Assembly: GCA_023653245.1 (NCBI GenBank)
Contig: JAMNXK010000007.1
Coordinates: 1-29,085, forward strand
Reading direction: 5' to 3'
DNA: 29,085 nucleotides
Source: Tagaea sp.
GTDB lineage: Bacteria; Pseudomonadota; Alphaproteobacteria; CACIAM-22H2
Shown here: piece by piece, positions 23,990-29,085 of the stretch
Layout: each line of letters starts with the position of its first letter
How positions within the stretch are numbered: position 1 is the first letter of the stretch
The notes under the pieces: model-generated
The model's input: the letters and a program-made list of their open reading frames with translations, nothing else
What the model was told of the DNA's origin: nothing
Database searches by the model: none
Made by a program: the position numbers and the translations under genes

Positions 23990-24897
23990 CGCGCGAGGGC
24001 CCGCAAGTGATCGAGGACGATCTCGCGCGCGCGTCGCTTGGGCGCATGGCCCAAGCGCAGCAGCGCGTCGTGCCGGCTGGGCGGCGCCGGTGCGGGCGCC
24101 GGCGTCGCGGGACCCGGCGCCCAGTCGATCGTCAATTCGAAATCGCGCTCGCAAGCGGCGAGAAGGTCGAGCTTGGTCGCGGGTGCCGCGCTCCAGATGT
24201 CGAAGACGCCGGCGGCCGGGCGCGCGGCGGCGAGCAGCTCGATCGCCGCGGCGAGTTCGCCGCCGTCGATATAGTCGCGCAGCATGTCCGCGCGCGGCGT
24301 TCGAAACGGCCGGCGCGCGACGACGGCGGCCGCGAGTTCGGCCAGGAAGAACGAGGAGTCGAGGCGGATGAACGGGCTGAAAAATCCGAAGACGCGCAGA
24401 TCGTAAAAGGCGAGATCGGGCCGCGCACGGTGGCGCGCTTCGAGCGCCGCCTTCGTCAGCGCGTAGAGCGCCGCCGGATCGGGCGCGTTCACCGGCCATT
24501 CGAGCTTGGCGTCGGCCGGAATGGGCCAGGCGCGCCCCAGCCCATAGACGGCGCCCGAGCTGATCGACACGCAAAACCGCGACGGCCGTCGTTCGAGCCA
24601 CGCGCGCACGCGCCCGTCGATCGCCCAGGCCGCCTCCATATACGCGGCGCCTTGCGCGATCTGGCTCGCACGGTCGCCCGCGCCCACGGCGTTGACCGCG
24701 CCGTCGTGCTCGGACGCGTCGAACTCGTCGAAGGGCAGGAAGCGCGCGGCCGAGGGCGCGAAACGCGCGAACGACGCGCGCGCGCGTTCGGGATCGCGCG
24801 CGTAGCCGGTCACGCGGTGCCCAGCGCCGAGCGCGCGCATCAGATCGAGTCCGATCTGCCCGCTCGCACCCAAGATCGCGATATCGAAGACCGCCAA
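23986..24897 (-). CDS. NAD(P)-dependent epimerase/reductase (extended SDR)
   Basis: The protein has about 303 residues. The nucleotide loop ILGASGQIG (8-16), active-site stretch SISSGAVYGLG (111-121) and catalytic pair YALTK (Y145, K149) are intact. No ATG or GTG lies at the domain start; a TTG at 24897 preceded by GGGGGCGG is the best start. The C-terminal region contains a Pro/Ala linker (GPATPAPAPAPPSRHDALLRL). It is coupled to the glycosyltransferase that follows. The likely role is making or finishing an NDP-sugar for that transferase; the substrate is unknown. Confidence 0.78.
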   Translation of the reverse strand: MAVFDIAILGASGQIGLDLMRALGAGHRVTGYARDPERARASFARFAPSAARFLPFDEFDASEHDGAVNAVGAGDRASQIAQGAAYMEAAWAIDGRVRAWLERRPSRFCVSISSGAVYGLGRAWPIPADAKLEWPVNAPDPAALYALTKAALEARHRARPDLAFYDLRVFGFFSPFIRLDSSFFLAELAAAVVARRPFRTPRADMLRDYIDGGELAAAIELLAAARPAAGVFDIWSAAPATKLDLLAACERDFELTIDWAPGPATPAPAPAPPSRHDALLRLGHAPKRRAREIVLDHLRALAR

Positions 24898-24923
24898 GCG
24901 CCCGCCCCCTCGGCTCAGGGCCG

Positions 24924-25910
24924 CTACTGTCCGATCACCAGCCGCTTGGGCTCGTTGTACAGCACCATGCAGCCCGCGCAGATCTTCAGATTCCGGCGCT
25001 TGCCGTCGGCGTGCAGCTTGCGGATTTTCGCGAAGCGCGCCGAATTGAACACGTCGATCGGATCGGCGCCGAACACGTTGCCGAAGCCGAACTGCGCGTC
25101 GAGAATATCCTCGAAGCACAGCGACACTTCGCCATTCGCCAGGATGACCAGCTTCTCGAAAATGTGGTGGCAGGCATTGCGGTCGATCACGGGATCGCGC
25201 CAATCCTGATCGACGACGGCGCCGTCTTCGATGGCGCCGGACCAAGTGTGCACGTCGTAGCGGATGATCACGTCGCGCTTGGCGGGCGAGACGACGCTTT
25301 GCCAGAAGCGCGCGTATTCCTCCCATTCATGCGCGTTGCCGGGTTGGCGCACGAAACGGACCACGAAGCGCGTCTTGAAGCCTTCGGCGTCGCGCATCCG
25401 GATCATGCCGACCGCGTTGGCGACCACGCGCTCGAAACCCGTGCGCACGCGCGCGGCCTCGTGGGTCGCCTTGCTGGCGCCGTCAATGCTGAAGATCACC
25501 GTGTCGAGACCCGCTTGCATCAACGCGCGCGCGCGCGTCCCGTCGAGTAGATGCGCGTTGGTCGAGATCGAGGTGTTGCGGAAGCCCTTGTCCTTGACGT
25601 AGCGCACGCGCTCGGCCAGATGCGGGTCGATCACCGGTTCGCCCAGACCGAACAGGTCGAGCATGTCGATGCTCTCGCGGTACGGCACCAGCGAATCGAT
25701 CAGCTCCCGGAACTTGTCCATCGGCATGACGCCTTTGGGCCGTTTGGTGGGCTGGTTGATCACGCAGAACCCGCAGGCCGCGTTGCAGCCGAAGATCGTT
25801 TCGATCACCACGCGCTTGGGTACGATCCGCTCGCCATTCCAGGCGGGATCGTAAGCGCGTGCGGGCGCGAGGCTGGTACCTTCGGCCAAGGGGCCTCCGA
25901 TGGATGGCAT
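24924..25910 (-). CDS. Radical SAM protein with SPASM-like C-terminal domain
   Basis: The protein has 328 residues. The 4Fe-4S cluster motif CxxxCxxC is in GCNAACGFC (C42, C46, C49), followed by DLFGLGEPVIDP (the GGE-like SAM motif), STNAHLL and IFSIDGAS. The C-terminal Cys residues (NACHHIF, VSLCFED, ICAGC) with LANGEVSLC form a SPASM-type auxiliary cluster domain. Such enzymes perform radical oxidations, methylthiolations or peptide and sugar modifications. In a glycan locus, dehydrogenation or epimerisation of a sugar is plausible but unproven. The ATG at 25910 is chosen because it precedes the conserved domain; no clear ribosome binding site is visible. Confidence 0.85.
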   Translation of the reverse strand: MPSIGGPLAEGTSLAPARAYDPAWNGERIVPKRVVIETIFGCNAACGFCVINQPTKRPKGVMPMDKFRELIDSLVPYRESIDMLDLFGLGEPVIDPHLAERVRYVKDKGFRNTSISTNAHLLDGTRARALMQAGLDTVIFSIDGASKATHEAARVRTGFERVVANAVGMIRMRDAEGFKTRFVVRFVRQPGNAHEWEEYARFWQSVVSPAKRDVIIRYDVHTWSGAIEDGAVVDQDWRDPVIDRNACHHIFEKLVILANGEVSLCFEDILDAQFGFGNVFGADPIDVFNSARFAKIRKLHADGKRRNLKICAGCMVLYNEPKRLVIGQ

Positions 25911-25950
25911 ATGGGGTCGTTCTATCGTCGTTGTTCGTCGGGTGTCAAAT

Positions 25951-26685
25951 TCACGCCACGCAGCGCAAGAATCCCCCGGGGCAACATGTGAATAGCAGCT
26001 TGTCTTCGAGGTTTTTGTCGACTTCGAAGCGCTTGTTTTCGCGCAAGAAAGCGGCGACGGCCGAATGGGGTGAATTGCCTTCGCCCCAGGGCCGGCCGGC
26101 ATTGGCCTCGGCCGGCAGGAATTCGATCACCGTATCGAACACCACCACATACGAACCCGGCGTGGCGAATCGCGCGTAGGCGCGCAGCTCCTGCAGCACG
26201 TGATCGTGGGTGTGGTTCGAGTCGAGCACAACCAGCACCGGCGCGCGCGCGCCGATCTGGCGCGTCACTTCGGCGACGGTGGCCGGATCGACCGAGGATC
26301 CTTCGATCAGCCGCACGCGGCCGGCCAGCGGATGGGCCTCGATACGTGCGCGGTTGTGCGCACGGATGTCGATATCGACTCCGATCGCCACCCGATCTCC
26401 GCCGAGCAGCGCCAACAGCGAGGCATAGTTGAGCACCGAGCCGCCGCGCGCCACGCCGGTCTCGACGATCGCCCCGGGCTTGATGCGCCAGACCAGCTCC
26501 TGCACGGCCAGGATGTCCTCGGGAAACTGGATGATGGGCAGGCCGGCCCAGTCGAAATTGTAGTGATAGCGCGCCGCCACCATGTCCGCGAACATGCGGC
26601 GCGCGCGCGCGCGCAGTTCCGAATCGCCCCCGAGGCGGGCGATGTTCTCGGCTCGCTCTTTTTGGAATCGATCCAAATCGTCCAT
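25951..26685 (-). CDS. Cephalosporin hydroxylase/CmcI-like protein (SAM-dependent methyltransferase fold)
   Basis: The protein has 244 residues. IVETGVARGGSVLNYASLL is the SAM-binding loop, followed by AIGVDIDIRAHNR, the metal-region segment LVVLDSNHTHDHVLQELRAY and YVVVFDTVIE. This matches the CmcI/rhamnosyl O-methyltransferase group, common in LPS and glycolipid loci. Methylation of a sugar hydroxyl is the best guess. The start at 26685 has a good ribosome binding site (GAGGAT). It is the first gene of the right-hand minus-strand set; 40 bases separate it from the radical SAM gene. Confidence 0.85.
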   Translation of the reverse strand: MDDLDRFQKERAENIARLGGDSELRARARRMFADMVAARYHYNFDWAGLPIIQFPEDILAVQELVWRIKPGAIVETGVARGGSVLNYASLLALLGGDRVAIGVDIDIRAHNRARIEAHPLAGRVRLIEGSSVDPATVAEVTRQIGARAPVLVVLDSNHTHDHVLQELRAYARFATPGSYVVVFDTVIEFLPAEANAGRPWGEGNSPHSAVAAFLRENKRFEVDKNLEDKLLFTCCPGGFLRCVA

Positions 26686-26840
26686 TCGGAATCCTCGGGG
26701 TCGGTGGCGGTCGTGGCGCGGGTGTTTAACAGGCCGGGTGGCCGGACGCACGCCTCGCGTGGCGGGCCGCGAAGGCCACTGGCCACACGCAAAACCCACG
26801 TCATCGCCGTATATCCCACTAAATCAGTAGGAATTTGCTC

Positions 26841-26868
26841 TTGACTGGTATCGAATTTCCCGTAAATC
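26841..26868 (+). promoter_or_regulatory. Possible sigma70 promoter before the B12-type radical SAM gene
   Basis: TTGACT (26841-26846) is followed after 16 bases by TAAATC (26863-26868). The -35 box is good (5 of 6), the -10 box weak (3 of 6). The region is AT-richer than its surroundings. It lies 54 bases before the GTG start of the radical SAM gene. No copy of the GTTCATTCCATGAAC palindrome occurs in this 236-base divergent gap. Confidence 0.35.
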
Positions 26869-26921
26869 ACCTGGGTGCGCTGCGGTACTGGCGCGGCGCG
26901 ACCCTTTAAGGCGAGTTTTCC

Positions 26922-28832
26922 GTGACCGCTCCCATCGTTCCGGCATTCGATCTTTTCAAGCCGGCCGTCGACAGCGACGGCGCGCGTGGCTTCCTCGCTC
27001 GGCGTTTCGCCGGCCAAAAAATCCGCACCGTCTTGCTCGTCAATCCGCCCGATGGAACCGCCGAACTGTTCCGGATCGAAACCGCCATGCGCCGGCGCTA
27101 CCCGAACTATCCGCCCTATGGGCTGGGGATCATCGCGCAGAATTTGCGCGAGGTCGGCATCGAGGTCGCGATCGTGAATCTGAACCACGAGGTGTTGAAG
27201 GCGGCGCGCCGGCACGGCGAAGCCGCGGCCTTTGATTTCGACGCGGTGTGGACGGCCGCGCTCGACGACGCGATCGCCCGCCATCGGCCGGACGCTATCG
27301 GCGTGACCTGCATGTTCACGATGACGCACGAATCGCTCAAGCGGACTTGCGAGCGGGCGGCCGGATCCGGAATCCCCGTCGTGATCGGCGGCGTGCACGT
27401 CACCAACGACGTCGAGCGCGTGCTCGACGATATTCCTTGCGCCACCGCCGCCTTCACGCGCGAAGGCGACATCGCGATCAAGCGTTTCGTGCGCGCGGTC
27501 AACGGCACGGGCGCGGTCGAGGATCTCGGTCAAGTCATCCTCAACGATTCCGACCTGGGCGTTCGCTACCGCTTCCTCGCCGAATGCCAGCCCGAGTCCG
27601 CCGAGATGGACACGATCCCGGCTTACGAGTTGCTGGAGATCGGCGACCTGACGGCGGAAGGCGTGATGGGCAATTTCTACGGCTTCAAGCCGCCCGGCAC
27701 GCGCTTCGCCACCTCGCTTTCCGCGCGCGGTTGCCGCGCGCAATGCACGTTCTGCAGCGTGCGCAATTTCAACGGCAAGGGCGTACGCCAGCGCTCGGTC
27801 GATTCGGTTCTCGACGAGTTGCAGATGCTCAAGGAAGTCCACGGCGTCGGCCACATCGTTTGGCTCGACGACGACCTTCTCAAGGACGAGCGCCGCGCGA
27901 TCGAGCTGTTCGGCGGCATGGTCCGGCGCAATTTGGGCATGACCTGGGACGCGACCAACGGCGTGATCGCGGCGTCGTGCACCGAACCGGTCGTCCATGC
28001 GATGCGCGATTCGGGCTGCATCGCGCTCAATATCGGCATGGAGTCGGGCAATCCGACCGTGCTCAAGCAGGTCAAGAAGCCCGGCACGGTGCGCAACTTC
28101 GTCGAAGCTGCCGCCGTGCTCAAAAAATTCCCCGAAATCCACGCGCGCGTCTTCCTCATGCTCGGTTTTCCGGGCGAGACGATGGCGATGATCGCAGACA
28201 CGATCAACGTCGCGCGCGCCATGGATCTCGATTGGTGCAGCACCACCGTGCTGCAGCCGCTGCCCAACACGCCGATCTACGATTCGATGGTGGCGCAGGG
28301 TCTTATCAAGGCGATGAAAGCCAGCGAGGTCCGTTTCAATTCGGGCGGCTACGGCAAGCAGAACGAGCTCGATTCGGGCGAACGGCTCGCCACGCGCAGT
28401 TTCGACGAAGCGTTCGCTTCCATCCCGATGGACGCGATCCCGAATTCGGCGCAGCTCGAAGACATTTGGTTCTTCATGAACTACCATCTCAACTTCCACC
28501 GTCTCTTCTCGGAGACGCGCGAGATGAAGCTGCGCCAGCAGATGATGAATCTGCGGACGCTATCGGACGTGATCTCGCCCGAGCACGGGCTGGCGCTGTA
28601 TTTCACCGGCTATCTCCAGCACCGTCTCGAAGGCCGAATCGAACCGGCGCTGATCGCGCGCCTCAAGCGCAAGCTCGCCGAAGGCGACTATTGGAGCGAC
28701 CGTTTCGCCGCTTTCGGCCTCTCGGCGTCGGACCTCGAGCGAGCGGATTTCCGGAACAAGGAAATCGCGCGCCTGCTGCCCGGCAAGCTGCCGCGCGACG
28801 ACCGGCGCTTCGAGGATCTGGTTCTGGGATGA
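26922..28832 (+). CDS. B12-binding-domain-type radical SAM protein
   Basis: The protein has 636 residues. An N-terminal Rossmann region (IRTVLLVNPPDGTAELF, YPPYGLGIIAQNLREVGIEV, IGVTCMFTMTHES, VVIGGVHVTND) is the cobalamin-binding-type domain. The radical SAM core has CxxxCxxC in ARGCRAQCTFCSV (C271, C275, C278), then HIVWLDDDLL, NIGMESGNP and FLMLGFPGET. The classic B12-ligating DxHxxG motif is not seen, so cobalamin binding is uncertain. Family members methylate unactivated carbons or rearrange carbon skeletons. The start is a GTG at 26922 with AAGGCGAG upstream. The stop overlaps the lptE start as ATGA. A C-terminal region of about 200 residues is conserved only in part of the family. Confidence 0.85.
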   Translation: MTAPIVPAFDLFKPAVDSDGARGFLARRFAGQKIRTVLLVNPPDGTAELFRIETAMRRRYPNYPPYGLGIIAQNLREVGIEVAIVNLNHEVLKAARRHGEAAAFDFDAVWTAALDDAIARHRPDAIGVTCMFTMTHESLKRTCERAAGSGIPVVIGGVHVTNDVERVLDDIPCATAAFTREGDIAIKRFVRAVNGTGAVEDLGQVILNDSDLGVRYRFLAECQPESAEMDTIPAYELLEIGDLTAEGVMGNFYGFKPPGTRFATSLSARGCRAQCTFCSVRNFNGKGVRQRSVDSVLDELQMLKEVHGVGHIVWLDDDLLKDERRAIELFGGMVRRNLGMTWDATNGVIAASCTEPVVHAMRDSGCIALNIGMESGNPTVLKQVKKPGTVRNFVEAAAVLKKFPEIHARVFLMLGFPGETMAMIADTINVARAMDLDWCSTTVLQPLPNTPIYDSMVAQGLIKAMKASEVRFNSGGYGKQNELDSGERLATRSFDEAFASIPMDAIPNSAQLEDIWFFMNYHLNFHRLFSETREMKLRQQMMNLRTLSDVISPEHGLALYFTGYLQHRLEGRIEPALIARLKRKLAEGDYWSDRFAAFGLSASDLERADFRNKEIARLLPGKLPRDDRRFEDLVLG

Positions 28833-29085
28833 TCGGTCGCGCGCGACGTCCATCCCGGCGCGCCTTGAGTGCCGCGCTCGCGGCGGCCTTCGTCCTGGCC
28901 GGGTGCGGCTTCGAGCCGTTGCACCGGACGACGGCACGCGGCTCGGCGGCCGACTCGCTGGCGGCGATCCGCATCGACCCGATCGCCGACCGCTCCGGCC
29001 AAATCCTGCGCAACTACTTGCTCGACCGCCTGAGCCCGCGCGGCACGCCCGCGCGCCCCGATTACGTGCTGCGCGTGCGTCTGGA
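28829..29085 (+). CDS. lptE: LPS-assembly lipoprotein LptE, N-terminal part (runs off the right edge)
   Basis: The visible 85 residues begin with a basic start and a hydrophobic signal (ALSAALAAAFVLAGC) ending in a lipobox LAGC, with the lipid-bearing Cys at about residue 26. GFEPLH follows, the hallmark after the lipobox in alphaproteobacterial LptE. ADSLAAIRIDPIADRSGQIL then matches the start of the mature domain. LptE plugs and stabilises the LptD barrel that inserts LPS into the outer membrane. The ATG overlaps the radical SAM stop as ATGA (28829-28832), which is unusual for this housekeeping gene. It anchors the locus next to LPS export. Confidence 0.85.
   Translation, partial: MIGRARRPSRRALSAALAAAFVLAGCGFEPLHRTTARGSAADSLAAIRIDPIADRSGQILRNYLLDRLSPRGTPARPDYVLRVRL

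Noticed and set aside
26730..26800. GGCC-rich inverted repeats in the divergent gap before the radical SAM gene
   Set aside because: They are short and imperfect (GGCCACTGGCC and similar), as expected by chance in GC-rich DNA.
26307..28499. A 730-codon minus-strand frame over the B12-type radical SAM gene
   Set aside because: The plus-strand frame has an intact radical SAM core. The minus frame has no motif, and its end is an out-of-frame reading of the CmcI-like gene.

Overview
The window looks like chromosomal DNA of a high-GC (about two thirds G+C by eye) alphaproteobacterium, perhaps Rhodospirillales-like. The support is strong GC-third-position coding, dense operons joined by ATGA/GTGA overlaps, and an alphaproteobacterial-style LptE lipoprotein gene at the right edge. 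Almost everything between the edges belongs to cell-surface carbohydrate biosynthesis (O-antigen, capsule or glycan decoration). No tRNA, rRNA, CRISPR array, insertion sequence or phage gene was seen, and no stretch over 300 bases lacks a gene or gene remnant.

Left block, minus strand, 10727 down to 1: a Nudix-fold protein, a UDP-ManNAc/UDP-glucose-type 6-dehydrogenase, an SDR epimerase, a TylC3-like C-methyltransferase, a glycosyltransferase, a NeuD/PglD-like acyltransferase, a DegT/DnrJ aminotransferase, an MsbA/PglK-type ABC exporter, a small frameshifted gene of unknown function, an FkbM methyltransferase and the start of a NeuB-family synthase. This reads as one operon making and exporting a modified lipid-linked glycan, possibly with a nonulosonic acid. 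A sigma70-like promoter lies at 10828-10855, and a hairpin just before the first gene could mask its ribosome binding site.

Middle, plus strand, 10947-12771: three consecutive broken genes of the so-called sporadic carbohydrate cluster type (2OG-Fe(II) oxygenase, LIC12192-family protein, SDR epimerase). They carry frameshifts, internal deletions and a fused junction. Two copies of a palindrome (core GTTCATTCCATGAAC) flank this remnant, one at each end.

Right-centre block, plus strand, 12994-22816: eleven tightly packed genes behind a good promoter (12824-12852). They contain a complete set for GDP-D-glycero-alpha-D-manno-heptose: GmhA-like isomerase, HddA-like kinase, and a fused HddC nucleotidyltransferase-GmhB phosphatase. 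With these are a GDP-sugar 4,6-dehydratase/Rmd-type SDR, two RmlC-like epimerases (one lacking the usual catalytic His), two further SDRs, a C-methyltransferase and a two-subunit thiamine-diphosphate enzyme with no E2 partner. I infer that the operon builds an unusual GDP-heptose-derived, probably C-branched and methylated, sugar; this is the best candidate here for an undescribed pathway.

Right block: a minus-strand set (26685 down to 22805) encodes a CmcI-like protein, a radical SAM/SPASM protein, an SDR and a family 2 glycosyltransferase, and ends tail-to-tail in the heptose operon. Divergent from it, a B12-binding-type radical SAM protein (26922-28832) overlaps the start of lptE.
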